A stretch of 64,000 nucleotides of DNA from Cupriavidus taiwanensis LMG 19424 (lineage in GTDB: Bacteria > Pseudomonadota > Gammaproteobacteria > Burkholderiales > Burkholderiaceae): contig NC_010528.1 in the NCBI RefSeq assembly GCF_000069785.1, positions 1,736,001 to 1,800,000 of the forward strand, written 5' to 3'. The position numbers and the translations under genes were made by a program. How positions within the stretch are numbered: position 1 is the first letter of the stretch; each line of letters begins with the position of its first letter. Of the stretch, positions 29,381-39,208 are shown one piece after another. The notes under the pieces are model-generated. The model saw nothing but the letters and a program-made list of their open reading frames with translations. It was not told where the DNA came from and made no database searches.

Positions 29381-30163
29381 TCAGCCGGCGCGCCGCTGGC
29401 GCACCGCCTCGAACAGGCAGATCGCCGTGGCCGCGGCCACGTTCAGCGACTCCATCCCGCCCGGTTGCGGAATGCCGACCTTGCGCGTGACATGCGCCAT
29501 CCAGCCCTCGCTGACCCCTGCCCCTTCGTTGCCGACCACCCACGCCACCGGTCCGCGCAGGTCGGTATCGAATACCGCGGCCTCGGCGTGCGACGAGGTC
29601 GCCAGCAGCGGGATCGCCAGCCGCGGCGCCAGCGCCTCGAGCGTGCAATGCTCGACGATATTGAGGTGGAAGTTCGCGCCCATGCCGGCGCGCAGCGTCT
29701 TGACCGACCACGCGAAGGCGCAGCCGGTGGCCAGGAAGGCGTCACGGATGCCCGCCGCGGCCGCGCTGCGCAGGATCGAGCCGACATTGCCCGCGTCCTG
29801 CACCCCGTCCAGGATGATGCAGTCCTGCTCGATGCGCGCCGGCAGGTGGCCCGCCGGCGTCTCGATCACCAGCATCAGGTCGATGCCGTTGACCACGCCG
29901 CTGATCTGCGTGAACAGCGCATCGGCCAGCACCACCACGCGCTCGCTGTCCACCTCGGCCAGCAGAGGCGCGACTTCGGCGTGGTCGTAGTGGCGCTCCG
30001 ACACCAGGCAGGTCACGGGCTGGCCGCGCGCGGCCACGTAGGCCTGCGCCAGGTGCACGCCGTCGAGCAGCGACTGCCCGGCCTTGCGGCGCTGGTGCGT
30101 GGAACCGGCAAGCGCCTTCAGGTGCTTGAACAGCGCGTTGTCGCGCGAGGTGATGTGCTTCAC
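29381..30163 (-). CDS. TrmH/SpoU-family RNA 2'-O-methyltransferase
   Basis: The protein is 260 residues. The N-terminal substrate-binding domain starts with [18 protein letters not shown]. The SPOUT methyltransferase domain has the three motifs [30 protein letters not shown] and [18 protein letters not shown], which form the knotted SAM site. It methylates ribose in rRNA or tRNA; the target cannot be named. It starts with GTG, and the stop of rnhB overlaps this start by the sequence GTGA. It is the last gene of the long leftward run from rpsB. Confidence 0.92.
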   Translation of the reverse strand: MKHITSRDNALFKHLKALAGSTHQRRKAGQSLLDGVHLAQAYVAARGQPVTCLVSERHYDHAEVAPLLAEVDSERVVVLADALFTQISGVVNGIDLMLVIETPAGHLPARIEQDCIILDGVQDAGNVGSILRSAAAAGIRDAFLATGCAFAWSVKTLRAGMGANFHLNIVEHCTLEALAPRLAIPLLATSSHAEAAVFDTDLRGPVAWVVGNEGAGVSEGWMAHVTRKVGIPQPGGMESLNVAAATAICLFEAVRQRRAG

Positions 30164-30936
30164 GATGCTTCGGGTGGCAAGAACGTACCGTGCCGGGCGG
30201 CGGCCGCGGCACCAAGGGCGCCGGCGTCAGCGACGTGAGTGCCGTCAACGACCGGCGCGGCGGCCACCATGGCAGTGAATACCGGCCGCTGCGCCAGCGC
30301 CTCGCGCACGGGCGCGAACGAGCGGCGATGGTGCGGGGTCGCGCCGAACTCGGCCAGCGCGGCCATATGCTGCGGCGTGCCGTAGCCCACGTGCGAATCG
30401 AAGCCGTACTGCGGGTAGGCCGCGTGCAGTTCCATCAGGGCCCGGTCGCGTGCCACCTTGGCCAGGATCGAAGCCGCCGAGATCGCCTTGACCAGCGCAT
30501 CGCCCTTGACGATGGCTTCGACCGGGTAGGCAACCTGCGGGCAGCGGTTGCCGTCGACCTGCACCAGGTCCGGCACCACGCCGCTGGCGGCCAGGCCCTG
30601 CACGGCCCGCTGCATCGCCAGCATGCTGGCGTGCAGGATGTTGATGGTGTCGATTTCCTCGACCGTGGCGAAGGCGATATGCCAGCCCAGCGCGCGTTCG
30701 CAGATCTTCTCGTACAGCGCTTCGCGCTTGGCGGCGGTCAGGATCTTGGAATCGGCCAGGCCGCGGATCGGGCGTTTGGGGTCGAGCACCACCGCGGCGG
30801 CATAGACCGGCCCCGCCAGCGGGCCGCGGCCCGCCTCGTCGACGCCGCACAGGCGCTGGATGGCGCCGGCGGCCGGCGCCAGGTCCAGCCCCAGTTGCGC
30901 AGAGGTTGCACTGCGGGCAGCATCGCGGCGTGCCAT
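30160..30936 (-). CDS. rnhB: Ribonuclease HII
   Basis: The protein is 258 residues. Its signature [20 protein letters not shown] carries the first acidic residues. Further sites are [17 protein letters not shown] ([11 protein letters not shown]) and [12 protein letters not shown], all standard for type 2 RNase H. It removes ribonucleotides and RNA from DNA hybrids. The ATG at 30936 shares one base with the lpxB stop (TGATG), so the pair is translationally coupled. An Ala-rich C-terminal tail of about 25 residues is longer than in E. coli. Confidence 0.95.
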   Translation of the reverse strand: MARRDAARSATSAQLGLDLAPAAGAIQRLCGVDEAGRGPLAGPVYAAAVVLDPKRPIRGLADSKILTAAKREALYEKICERALGWHIAFATVEEIDTINILHASMLAMQRAVQGLAASGVVPDLVQVDGNRCPQVAYPVEAIVKGDALVKAISAASILAKVARDRALMELHAAYPQYGFDSHVGYGTPQHMAALAEFGATPHHRRSFAPVREALAQRPVFTAMVAAAPVVDGTHVADAGALGAAAAARHGTFLPPEAS

Positions 30937-32153
30937 CAGGCGGTCCCCCGGCTGCGCATCAGGTCGACCACGACATCGGCCGCCAGTTGCGCGGTGTTGC
31001 ACTTGAGCGTCTCGTGCATGCGGGTGAAATGCTCGTACAGGAAGGCGGTATTGCCTTCGTCGTTGAGCTGCAGCAGGGTCTCGCGCGCCAGCGCCTCGGG
31101 CGTGGCGTCGTCCTGCAGCAGCTCGGGCACGACAAAGCGCCCTGACAGGATATTAGGCAATCCCACGTAGGGCAGATAACCCTGGCGCTTCATGATCTGC
31201 GCGGTCAGCCAGGGCACCTTGTACGAGATCACCATCGGCTTCTTGTACAGCGCCGCCTCGAGCGTGGCGGTGCCGCTCGCCAGCAGCACCACGTCGGCGG
31301 CTTCCATGGCCTGGTGCGACTTGCCGTCGACAATGGTGAGGCACAGTTCCGGATGCTGGTGGTGCAGGTCTTCGACGATGGCGCGCAGCGGCGCGCTGGC
31401 CGCCGGCAGCACGAACGCCAGCTTCGGATCCATGCGCTGCATGCGAGCCATCGCCGCGAAAAAGGTCGCGCCGAGGTTGCGTACCTCGGACTGGCGGCTG
31501 CCGGGCAGCACCGCCACCACGCGGTGACCCGCCGGCAGCCCCAGCGCGGCCCGCGCGCCGGCCACGTCGGGCACCATCGGGATCACGTCGGCCAGCGGAT
31601 GGCCCACGTAGGTGGCCGGAATGCCGGCCTTGGCGTAGATCTCGGGCTCGAACGGGAACAGGCAAAGGATGTGGTCGACTGCGCGCGCGATGGTACGGAT
31701 GCGCCCGCCGCGCCAGGCCCAGATCGACGGGCTGACGAAATGCACGACCGGGATGCCGGCGCGGCGCAGCGGCACTTCCAGCCCGAAATTGAAGTCCGGG
31801 GCATCGACCCCGATAAAGCATAGCGGGGGCTCTGCCAGCAGCCAGTCGCGCACCGCGCGCCGCGTGGCGAGGATCTCGCGCAGCGAGCCCAGCACCTCGA
31901 CATAGCCGTTGACCGACAGCGTTTCCATCGGCCAGCGCGAGGTGAAGCCCTGCGCCATCATGCGCTTGCCGCCGATGCCGGCGTAGTCCACCGCCTGGCC
32001 GGTCTCGGCCAGGCGGGCCTGCAGCCCGCCCATCATCAGCGAAGCCAGCAGGTCGCCCGAGGCCTCGCCGGCCACCATGGCGATGGTGCCGCGCTTGCCC
32101 GCGGCGCTGCCGCTGCCCGCGGGCAGGTCCTTCCGAATCGCGGCGTCAGCCAT
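30936..32153 (-). CDS. lpxB: Lipid-A-disaccharide synthase
   Basis: The protein is 405 residues. It joins UDP-diacylglucosamine and lipid X to form the disaccharide core of lipid A at the inner membrane. Diagnostic segments are [18 protein letters not shown] near the start, [48 protein letters not shown] and [21 protein letters not shown] 20-residue N-terminal extension precedes the domain. lpxA lies 12 bases upstream and rnhB overlaps downstream, the usual order. Confidence 0.96.
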   Translation of the reverse strand: MADAAIRKDLPAGSGSAAGKRGTIAMVAGEASGDLLASLMMGGLQARLAETGQAVDYAGIGGKRMMAQGFTSRWPMETLSVNGYVEVLGSLREILATRRAVRDWLLAEPPLCFIGVDAPDFNFGLEVPLRRAGIPVVHFVSPSIWAWRGGRIRTIARAVDHILCLFPFEPEIYAKAGIPATYVGHPLADVIPMVPDVAGARAALGLPAGHRVVAVLPGSRQSEVRNLGATFFAAMARMQRMDPKLAFVLPAASAPLRAIVEDLHHQHPELCLTIVDGKSHQAMEAADVVLLASGTATLEAALYKKPMVISYKVPWLTAQIMKRQGYLPYVGLPNILSGRFVVPELLQDDATPEALARETLLQLNDEGNTAFLYEHFTRMHETLKCNTAQLAADVVVDLMRSRGTA

Positions 32154-32165
32154 GTGGGTCCGGTC

Positions 32166-32969
32166 TCAGCGCACGATGCCGCGCTGGGTGGCGGCAAGGA
32201 AGTCGACGAAGGCCTGCAGCGGCGCCGCGGTGCCGGCATCCACCTGGGCCAGCAATGCGGAAATCTCGGTGCGCGCCTCGTCGAAGCTGAGGTCGGACTT
32301 GTAAAGCAGCTTGTAGGCCTGCCGCAGCGCGGCGATCTGGCCGGCGTCGAAGCCGCGGCGGCGCAGCCCTTCGACGTTGATGCCGTGCGGCGTGGCCTTG
32401 TTGCCGCTCTTGTCGCTGGCCGCGATCACGAACGGGGGCACGTCCTGCACCAGCGCCGAGGCGCCGCCCAGCATCGCATGGGCGCCGATGCGCACGAACT
32501 GGTGCACGCCGCTCATGCCGCCCAGGATGGCCCAGTCGCCCACCTCGACGTGGCCGGCGATCTGCGCGTTGCTGGAAAACACGGTGTGGTTCCCGACCAT
32601 GCAGTCATGCGCGATATGGACGTAGGCCATGATCCAGTTGTCGTTGCCGATGCTGGTCAGGCCGCGGTCCTGCACCGTGCCGGTGTGGATCGTGGTGAAT
32701 TCGCGGATGGTGTTGCGGTCGCCGATTTCGAGCCGGGTCGGCTCGTTGCGGTATTTCATGTCCTGCGGCACGCCGCCGACCGAGGCATAGGGGCCGATGT
32801 TGTTGCCCGCGCCGATCGTGGTATGGCCCTCGACTGTCGTATGCGAGCCGATCCGGGTGCCGCTGCCGATCCGCACGTTGGGGCCGACGATGGAGAACGG
32901 TCCGACGCTGACGTCGGCGGCCAGTTCTGCCTTCGGGTCGACCAGTGCGGTGGGGTGGATTTGCGTCAT
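32166..32969 (-). CDS. lpxA: UDP-N-acetylglucosamine acyltransferase
   Basis: The protein is 267 residues. It transfers a hydroxyacyl group from ACP to UDP-GlcNAc, the first step of lipid A synthesis. The N-terminal two thirds is a left-handed beta helix of hexapeptide repeats starting at [20 protein letters not shown]. The catalytic histidine is in [15 protein letters not shown] near residue 125. The C-terminal helical domain ([19 protein letters not shown]) binds ACP. It follows fabZ by 145 bases, the largest gap inside the lpx group. Confidence 0.97.
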   Translation of the reverse strand: MTQIHPTALVDPKAELAADVSVGPFSIVGPNVRIGSGTRIGSHTTVEGHTTIGAGNNIGPYASVGGVPQDMKYRNEPTRLEIGDRNTIREFTTIHTGTVQDRGLTSIGNDNWIMAYVHIAHDCMVGNHTVFSSNAQIAGHVEVGDWAILGGMSGVHQFVRIGAHAMLGGASALVQDVPPFVIAASDKSGNKATPHGINVEGLRRRGFDAGQIAALRQAYKLLYKSDLSFDEARTEISALLAQVDAGTAAPLQAFVDFLAATQRGIVR

Positions 32970-33114
32970 GCGTACTGTCCTGTGATGGGTCTGGTGAAGG
33001 ATGGGCCCATGCGCCGGGCAAAGGTTCCCTTCCGGGCCGTCCGCCCCCGCGGCGCGAAGGGGCGCGGGGGCTGCGGCAGTCAGCCCGCGGCGGCGCCGCG
33101 GGCCGCGGGCGGCC

Positions 33115-33564
33115 TCACTCGGCCTGCTTCACGGTGCACATCAGCTCCGCCTCGCAGGCCACCTTGTCGTCGACCGTGGCGAACGCCTTGAACTTCCAGA
33201 TGCCGCGGATATAGCGCTCGACCGTCACGTTCATGTGCAGCTGGTCGCCCGGGTACACCACCTGCTTGAAGCGGGCGCCGTCGATGCCGACGAAGTAGTA
33301 CAGCGCGCCTTCCTTGCGCTCCATGTCGGCGCCGAAGGTCAGCAGGCCGGCCGACTGCGCCAGCGCTTCCAGGATCATCACGCCCGGCATCACCGGCTGC
33401 TCGGGGAAATGGCCCTGGAAGTACGGCTCGTTGATGGTGACGTTCTTCAGGGTCTTGATGCGCTTCTGCGCCTCGAACTCCAGCACGCGGTCGACCAGCA
33501 GGAACGGGTACCGGTGCGGCAGCAGCTTGAGGATCTTGCGGATATCGATTTCGGCCGCGCTCAT
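33115..33564 (-). CDS. fabZ: 3-hydroxyacyl-ACP dehydratase FabZ
   Basis: The protein is 149 residues. It dehydrates 3-hydroxyacyl-ACP in fatty acid synthesis. The hotdog fold shows [18 protein letters not shown] and the active-site segment [20 protein letters not shown], in which His and Glu are catalytic. Competition with LpxA for hydroxyacyl-ACP explains why it sits between lpxD and lpxA. The spacing to lpxD is 12 bases. Confidence 0.97.
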   Translation of the reverse strand: MSAAEIDIRKILKLLPHRYPFLLVDRVLEFEAQKRIKTLKNVTINEPYFQGHFPEQPVMPGVMILEALAQSAGLLTFGADMERKEGALYYFVGIDGARFKQVVYPGDQLHMNVTVERYIRGIWKFKAFATVDDKVACEAELMCTVKQAE

Positions 33565-33576
33565 GATGATTTCTCT

Positions 33577-34668
33577 TTAGTCTTGTGAGGGTTGGGACCC
33601 GGCGGCCTGGCCGCGCAGGCGGCGTTCCAGCGCCACCACCCGTTCGCGCAGCTTGCTCAGGCCGCGCACGATGGCTGCGTTGCGTTCCCACTCGCCGTGC
33701 GGCAGGAACGGGAACACGCTGGTGAAATGACCGCCGGGCTTGGTAATGGATTTGGTGATCGAGGTGCCGCCCGACACCGTGGTGCGGTCGGCAATGGTCA
33801 GGTGGCCGGCAAAGTTGGCCGCGCCGCCGATCACGCAGAAGCGACCGATGCGCGTGCTGCCCGACACCGCGGCGCAGCCGGCGATGACCGTATGCGCGCC
33901 GACCCGCACGTTGTGCGCGATCTGGACCTGGTTGTCGATCTTGCAGCCGTCCTCGATCACGGTGTCGGCCATGGCGCCGCGGTCGATTGCGGTATTGGCG
34001 CCGACTTCCACGTCATCGCCCAGCACCGCGCGTCCGGTTTGCGGGATCTTCACGTATTCGACGCCGCTCGCGCTGATGTCCGGCGCGAAGCCGAAGCCGT
34101 CGGCACCGATCACCACGCCGCTGTGCAGGATGGCGCGGGCGCCGACCACGCAGTGGTGGTAGACCGATACGTTGGCGTACAACAGCGCATCGTCGCCGAT
34201 CTGCGCGTGCGCGCCGACATAGCCGTTGGCCAGGATGCGCACGCGCTCGCCCAGGCGCGCGCCGGCTTCGATGACCACGTTGGGGCCGATGTAGCACGAA
34301 GCCGGCACCACGGCGTCGGGCGCCACGGTGGCGCGCGCGTCGATGCCGGTGCGCGCATCGGTATTGGCGGCGCGGTCGAAACGCTGCGCCACGCGGGCAA
34401 AGCATACGTAGGGATTGCGCGCCACCAGCCAGTTGCGGCCGTCGGCCTTGCCTTCGGCGCGCACGCGCTCGAGGTCGGCGGCCGAGACGATCACGGCGCC
34501 GGCCTTGGCATCCAGCGCCTGCTGCAGGTAGAGCGGATTGGACAGGAACGAGAGCTCGCCCGGTCCGGCCTGGTCCAGGGGGGCCAGGCCGGTGATCGCC
34601 AGGTCGGGGTCACCCACAACCTGCGCGCCGTTCTCGGTGGCGAGCTGACCCAGTGTGGGTGTCTGCAT
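33577..34668 (-). CDS. lpxD: UDP-3-O-acylglucosamine N-acyltransferase
   Basis: The protein is 363 residues. It adds the second hydroxyacyl chain in lipid A synthesis. An N-terminal uridine-binding domain (LGQLATENGAQVVGDPD onward) leads into a beta helix. The catalytic His lies in VQIAHNVRVGAHTVIAGC near 250, and a C-terminal helix holds RGLSKLRERVVALERRL. Complete length. It follows ompH by 49 bases in the bamA-ompH-lpxD order conserved in proteobacteria. Confidence 0.97.
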   Translation of the reverse strand: MQTPTLGQLATENGAQVVGDPDLAITGLAPLDQAGPGELSFLSNPLYLQQALDAKAGAVIVSAADLERVRAEGKADGRNWLVARNPYVCFARVAQRFDRAANTDARTGIDARATVAPDAVVPASCYIGPNVVIEAGARLGERVRILANGYVGAHAQIGDDALLYANVSVYHHCVVGARAILHSGVVIGADGFGFAPDISASGVEYVKIPQTGRAVLGDDVEVGANTAIDRGAMADTVIEDGCKIDNQVQIAHNVRVGAHTVIAGCAAVSGSTRIGRFCVIGGAANFAGHLTIADRTTVSGGTSITKSITKPGGHFTSVFPFLPHGEWERNAAIVRGLSKLRERVVALERRLRGQAAGSQPSQD

Positions 34669-34717
34669 GGCGGTACTTCCTGATGAAAGACGAACGAAGG
34701 AACGACGCGGCGGCGGC

Positions 34718-35245
34718 TTACTTGCCGCCGGCGTTCAGCACCTTCATCACGTCGTCGGTGATATCGATGCGCGGGTTCACGTACACCGCTTCCTGCACGA
34801 TCAGGTCGTATTTGCGCTGTTCGGCGAGCTGGCGGATCACGCGGTTGGCGCGCTCCAGCACCTGGGCCAGTTCCTCGTTGCGGCGCTGGTTCAGGTCTTC
34901 GCGGAATTCGCGCTGCTTGCGCTGGAACTCGCGGTCGAGGTCAGCCACTTCGCGCTGGCGGCGCTGGCGGTCGGAATCGGCCAGCACGGCCGTGTCCTTG
35001 TCCAGCTTGTCGGCCATGCCCTTGATCTTCTGGGCCATGTCCTGCAGCTCGCGGTCGCGCTTGGAGAACTCCTGCTCCAGCTTGACCTGGGCCGCCTTGG
35101 CGGGCTGCGAATCGCGCAGGATGCGCTCGGAATTGACCGCGGCGATGCGCGCTTCCTGGGCCGAGGCGGGCACCGCGGCACAGATCGCCGCGGTGGCGAG
35201 CGCGGCAGCGCCCAGGGACTTGACCAGTTTGAATGTTGTAGTCAT
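34718..35245 (-). CDS. OmpH/Skp-family periplasmic chaperone
   Basis: The protein is 175 residues. A signal peptide ends near residue 29 (AVPASA-QEAR). The mature protein starts with a short strand (RIAAVNSERIL) and then has a long charged coiled coil rich in Gln, Arg and Glu (ADSDRQRRQREVADLDREFQ), the tentacle of Skp. It ends with LIVQEAVYVNPRIDITDDVM. It carries unfolded outer-membrane proteins across the periplasm to BamA, encoded 22 bases upstream in the same operon. Confidence 0.95.
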   Translation of the reverse strand: MTTTFKLVKSLGAAALATAAICAAVPASAQEARIAAVNSERILRDSQPAKAAQVKLEQEFSKRDRELQDMAQKIKGMADKLDKDTAVLADSDRQRRQREVADLDREFQRKQREFREDLNQRRNEELAQVLERANRVIRQLAEQRKYDLIVQEAVYVNPRIDITDDVMKVLNAGGK

Positions 35246-35267
35246 GAAAACAGATCCTTTTACAGAA

Positions 35268-37577
35268 TCAGAATGCCGTGCCGATCTGGAACTGGAAGCG
35301 CTGGACCTTGTCGTTGTCGTCGCGCTTGAGCGGGAAGCCCATGCTGAGCTTCAGCGGCCCGATCGGCGACAGCCACGACATGCCGAAGCCGGTCGAGTAC
35401 TTCAGCTCGCTGAAGCGCAGCGGCTCGCCTTCCTGATAGACGTTACCGAAGTCGAAGAAGGTGAACAGGCGCAGCGTGCGGTCCACGCCCGAGCCCGGCA
35501 ACGGGAAGATGAATTCCACGTTGCCGATCATCTTGGAGGCGCCGCCCACCGGGTTGCCGTTCTGGTCCTTCGGGCCCAGCGTGCTGGTCTGGTAGCCGCG
35601 CACCGAGCCGATACCGCCGGCGTAGAAGTACTTGAACACCGGGAACGGCGTGTTGCCGTAGCCGTGGCCGTAGGCCACTTCGCCGTTCAGTGCCAGCGTG
35701 AAGGCCTTCGAGATCGGATAGAAGTACTGCTGCTGCACGCTGGCGCGGTAGTACTGCGTATCGCCGCCCGGCAGGCCGACTTCCAGGTTGGCCTGGGTGT
35801 ACGGGCCCTTGGTCGGGACCAGCGCGCTGTCGCGGCGGTCGCGCGCCCAGCCGATCGTGAACGGGAAGTTGTTGATGCCGTCGCCCGAGTTCTTGCCGAT
35901 CTCGGTCAGCCAGTTCTTGTACTGATTCGGCGTGTTGACCGAGGTGTACACCTGGGTGCGCTCGTAGCCGATGCCGAAGAACACGGTATCGACTTCCGAG
36001 AATGGCACGCCGAACTTGAAGCCGCCGCCGGCCGAGACGATCTTGTAGTCCTGGTCGCCGGTGTAGTACAGCGGGCGCGAAGTACGGTAGTAAATGTCGG
36101 TCGAGCGGCTGATGCCGTCCACCGTGAAGTACGGGTCGTACTGCGTCAGCGCAATGGTGCGGAACGACTTGGCGGTGTTCACGTCCAGGCCCAGGCTGGT
36201 ACCCGAGCCGAACACGTTGTCCTGGCGCAGGCCGGCCTGCAGCACCAGCTTGTCGGTGGACGAGAAACCCACGCCCAGGCTGATCTGGCCGGTCGGCTTT
36301 TCGGTCACGTTGACGTTCACATCGACCTGGTCGGGCGCGCCAGGCACGTCCTCGGTGGTGATGTTGGTGTCGGTAAAGTAGCCGGTGCGGTTGATGCGCG
36401 CCTGCGACTGCTGCAGCTTTTCGCTGTCGAACCACGAGCTTTCCATCTGGCGCATCTCGCGCCGCACCACTTCGTCGCGGGTCTTGCTGTTGCCGACCAC
36501 GTTGACGCGGCGCACGTAGACGCGGCGGCCCGGATCGACCATCAGGGTCAGCGCAACTTCACGCTTTTCCTTGTCGATCTGCGGCTGCGGGTTGATGGTA
36601 GTGAACGCGTAGCCATAGGTGCCGAGCAGGTCGGTAATGGCCTTGGTGCTCTGCGTCAGCTTCTCGGACGAGAAGATGTCGCCCTTCTTCAGCTGCAGCA
36701 GCTTTTCCATTTCCTCCTGCTTGCCCAGCAGCTCGCCCGCCAGGCGCACGTCGGAAACCTTGTACTGCTCGCCTTCCTTGATGTTCAGCGTCAGGAAGAT
36801 GTCTTTCTTGTCGGGCGTGATGGAAACCTGGGTCGATTCGATGGCGAATTCCAGGTAGCCGCGGTTCAGGTAGTACGAACGCAGCGATTCCAGGTCAGCG
36901 GTCAGCTTCTGCTTCGAGTACAGGTCGTTCTTGGTGTACCACGACAGCCAGTTGGGGGTGGACAGCTGCATTTCGTCGCGCAGCGTGCTTTCCTTGAACG
37001 CCTTGTTGCCGACGATATTGATCTGGCGGATCTTGGCGACCGGACCTTCGTCGACGTTGAACACCACCGAGACGCGGTTGCGGTCCACCGGCGTGATCGT
37101 GGTCTGCACGTCGGCGGCATAGTAGCCGCGCGCGACGTACTGGCGCTTGAGTTCCTGCTCGGCCTTGTCGATCAGGGCCTTGTCGTAGTAGCGGGCCTCT
37201 GCCACGCCCACCGCGCGCAGCGAGCGGCGCAGCGTGTCCTTGTCGAATTCCTTGATGCCGACGAACTCGAGCTGCGAAATCGCCGGGCGCTCTTCGACCT
37301 GCACCACCAGCACGCCTTCTTCTGCGCGGATCTGCACGTCCTTGAAGAAGCCGGTATTGTAGAGGGCACGGATGGCATCGGCGCCCTTGTCATCGGTGAA
37401 GGTTTCGCCGACGCGCACCGGCAGGTAGCCAAACACGGTACCCGGTTCCACGCGTTGCAGTCCCTCAACGCGGATGTCCCTGACGACGAACGGATCGGCA
37501 GCCCAGCCCGCCGGGCTCCAGGCTGCAATAACGGCACTCGCCAGCAAGCCCAGCGAAATGCGCTTATGTCTGATCAA
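35268..37577 (-). CDS. bamA: Outer membrane protein assembly factor BamA
   Basis: The protein is 769 residues from a TTG start at 37577. That start was chosen because GAGGGG lies 7 bases before it and it gives a signal peptide IRHKRISLGLLASAVIAAW ending ...GWA-ADPF. An ATG at 37601 in the same frame would add eight residues and is the alternative. Five POTRA repeats fill about residues 25-420 (first: FVVRDIRVEGLQRVEPGT). The 16-strand barrel follows and ends in FQFQIGTAF with a terminal Phe. Loop motif VRGYQ is at the expected place. It inserts barrel proteins in the outer membrane. rseP lies upstream and ompH downstream. Confidence 0.96.
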   Translation of the reverse strand: MIRHKRISLGLLASAVIAAWSPAGWAADPFVVRDIRVEGLQRVEPGTVFGYLPVRVGETFTDDKGADAIRALYNTGFFKDVQIRAEEGVLVVQVEERPAISQLEFVGIKEFDKDTLRRSLRAVGVAEARYYDKALIDKAEQELKRQYVARGYYAADVQTTITPVDRNRVSVVFNVDEGPVAKIRQINIVGNKAFKESTLRDEMQLSTPNWLSWYTKNDLYSKQKLTADLESLRSYYLNRGYLEFAIESTQVSITPDKKDIFLTLNIKEGEQYKVSDVRLAGELLGKQEEMEKLLQLKKGDIFSSEKLTQSTKAITDLLGTYGYAFTTINPQPQIDKEKREVALTLMVDPGRRVYVRRVNVVGNSKTRDEVVRREMRQMESSWFDSEKLQQSQARINRTGYFTDTNITTEDVPGAPDQVDVNVNVTEKPTGQISLGVGFSSTDKLVLQAGLRQDNVFGSGTSLGLDVNTAKSFRTIALTQYDPYFTVDGISRSTDIYYRTSRPLYYTGDQDYKIVSAGGGFKFGVPFSEVDTVFFGIGYERTQVYTSVNTPNQYKNWLTEIGKNSGDGINNFPFTIGWARDRRDSALVPTKGPYTQANLEVGLPGGDTQYYRASVQQQYFYPISKAFTLALNGEVAYGHGYGNTPFPVFKYFYAGGIGSVRGYQTSTLGPKDQNGNPVGGASKMIGNVEFIFPLPGSGVDRTLRLFTFFDFGNVYQEGEPLRFSELKYSTGFGMSWLSPIGPLKLSMGFPLKRDDNDKVQRFQFQIGTAF

Positions 37578-37700
37578 TGTTGATCCCCTCTTTGATTCCA
37601 TCCAGGATTGCGCTCCGATGCCTCGTTGGACTGCGCCTGGCAAATGGCGTCCCCGGCGACGGTGTCCGACGACACCACCACCCCTTGCCGACACACGTTT

Positions 37701-39104
37701 CTAGCCGTTCGCCAGAAACATTCGGCTGACGTCATTGAACAAAGCGAGCGAAGTCAGGAGCAAGATGCAGGCGATGCCAACCTTCTGCAGCATTGCCTGC
37801 CAGTGGTCTGGGACGGGCCGGCCAGTCAAAAATTCCACGCAATAATACAGCAAATGCCCCCCATCCAGAACCGGAATGGGTAACAAATTGAGTACGCCAA
37901 GACTAACGCTGACCAGTGCCAGAAAGCTGACAAAGGCCTGTATGCCGAGGTTTGCGGCGCGTCCCGCGTAGTCCGCCACGGTCAGCGGCCCGCTCAGGTT
38001 CTGCAGCGAGGCCTGCCCCACCAGCATCTTGCCCAGCAGCTTGAGCGACAGCACGCTGGTATCCCACACCTGCCCCGCCGCGCGCGCCAGCGCCTGGTCC
38101 GGCCGGTAGCGCACGGTCTCCATCTGCACCGCCTGGCTGAGCGCCGCACCCAGCTTGCCCGAGGGCGCCGGCGCGCTGGCGCTGGCATCCGTGGCGCCAT
38201 CGCGCGCCACGGCGGTGTCGAGCGTGACCGGCACGTCCAGGCGCTGGCCGTCGCGTTCGATGCCGAGCGTCACGGCCTGGCCCGGCTGGCTGCGCACCGC
38301 CTTGATCAGCGCGCTGGCCTGCGTCAGCGGGCTGCCCTGCCAGGCCACGATGCGGTCGCCCTTGCGCAGCCCGGCGCGCTCGGCGGCCGAATCCGGCAGC
38401 ACCTCGGTGATCGTCACCGGGCCGCCCTTCAGGTTCAGGCCCAGCGTGGCCAGCGGATCCTGCTCGGGATTGCCGCCGGTATTGGGCAGGCGCGGCAGCG
38501 TGACATCGCGCTCGGCGCCGTCGGCGCCGCGCACGCGCAGCACCGCGCGCGCATCGCCGAAGCCTTCGGCAAACACGGCCATGCGCAGGTCGTTCCAGGA
38601 GCGGACCGGCTCGGTGTGGCCGTTGGCGGTCAGCGACAGCACCCGGTCGCCGTCGCGCACGCCGGCCTGCGCCGCCATGGTGCCGGCCGCGGGTTCGGCC
38701 ACCACGGGCACGGGCTCGCGCATGCCGCCGGCAAACAGCGCGAAATACAGCACGATGGCGAGCGCGAAGTTGGCCAGCGGGCCCGCCGCGACGATGGCAA
38801 AGCGCTTGCCCACCGGCTGGCGATTGAAGGCGCGCGGCAGGTCGGCCGGGTCGATGGGGGTGTCGCGCGCGGGATCGAGCTCGCGCTCGTCGAGCATCTT
38901 GACGTAGCCGCCCAGCGGGATCATCGCCACGGTCCATTCGGTGCGGTCGCGGCTCTTCGAGATCCAGCGCAGCAGCGGCCGCCCGAAGCCGATGGAAAAA
39001 CGCAGCACCTTCACGCCGCAGGCGCGCGCGGCCAGGTAGTGGCCCATTTCGTGCACGTAGATCAGCACGCACAGGGCAACGATGAAAGCGAGTACGGTTT
39101 GCAT
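37701..39104 (-). CDS. rseP: Site-2 intramembrane zinc protease RseP
   Basis: The protein is 467 residues. The zinc motif HEMGH is at residues 18-22 in the first membrane helix, and a second metal residue is in the LDGGHLLYY segment near 415. Two PDZ domains lie in the periplasm (about 120-320; for example GVRDGDRVLSLTANG and AERAGLRKGDRIVAWQG). It cleaves anti-sigma-E after the first cut and so activates the envelope stress response. It lies between dxr and bamA, as in related bacteria. Confidence 0.96.
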   Translation of the reverse strand: MQTVLAFIVALCVLIYVHEMGHYLAARACGVKVLRFSIGFGRPLLRWISKSRDRTEWTVAMIPLGGYVKMLDERELDPARDTPIDPADLPRAFNRQPVGKRFAIVAAGPLANFALAIVLYFALFAGGMREPVPVVAEPAAGTMAAQAGVRDGDRVLSLTANGHTEPVRSWNDLRMAVFAEGFGDARAVLRVRGADGAERDVTLPRLPNTGGNPEQDPLATLGLNLKGGPVTITEVLPDSAAERAGLRKGDRIVAWQGSPLTQASALIKAVRSQPGQAVTLGIERDGQRLDVPVTLDTAVARDGATDASASAPAPSGKLGAALSQAVQMETVRYRPDQALARAAGQVWDTSVLSLKLLGKMLVGQASLQNLSGPLTVADYAGRAANLGIQAFVSFLALVSVSLGVLNLLPIPVLDGGHLLYYCVEFLTGRPVPDHWQAMLQKVGIACILLLTSLALFNDVSRMFLANG

Positions 39105-39208
39105 GGTGCGGGACGTCGGTAAGGTCGCTGGGCCGGCCCGCGCGGTCCCTCAGGGGACCGGCCGGCGCAGCCGCTATTGTCGCAGATGCGGCAGACCGCC
39201 CCGCCGGA

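Noticed and set aside
34653..37583. A 976-codon plus-strand frame opposite ompH and bamA
   Set aside because: It is an antisense shadow of two well-supported genes, with no domain.
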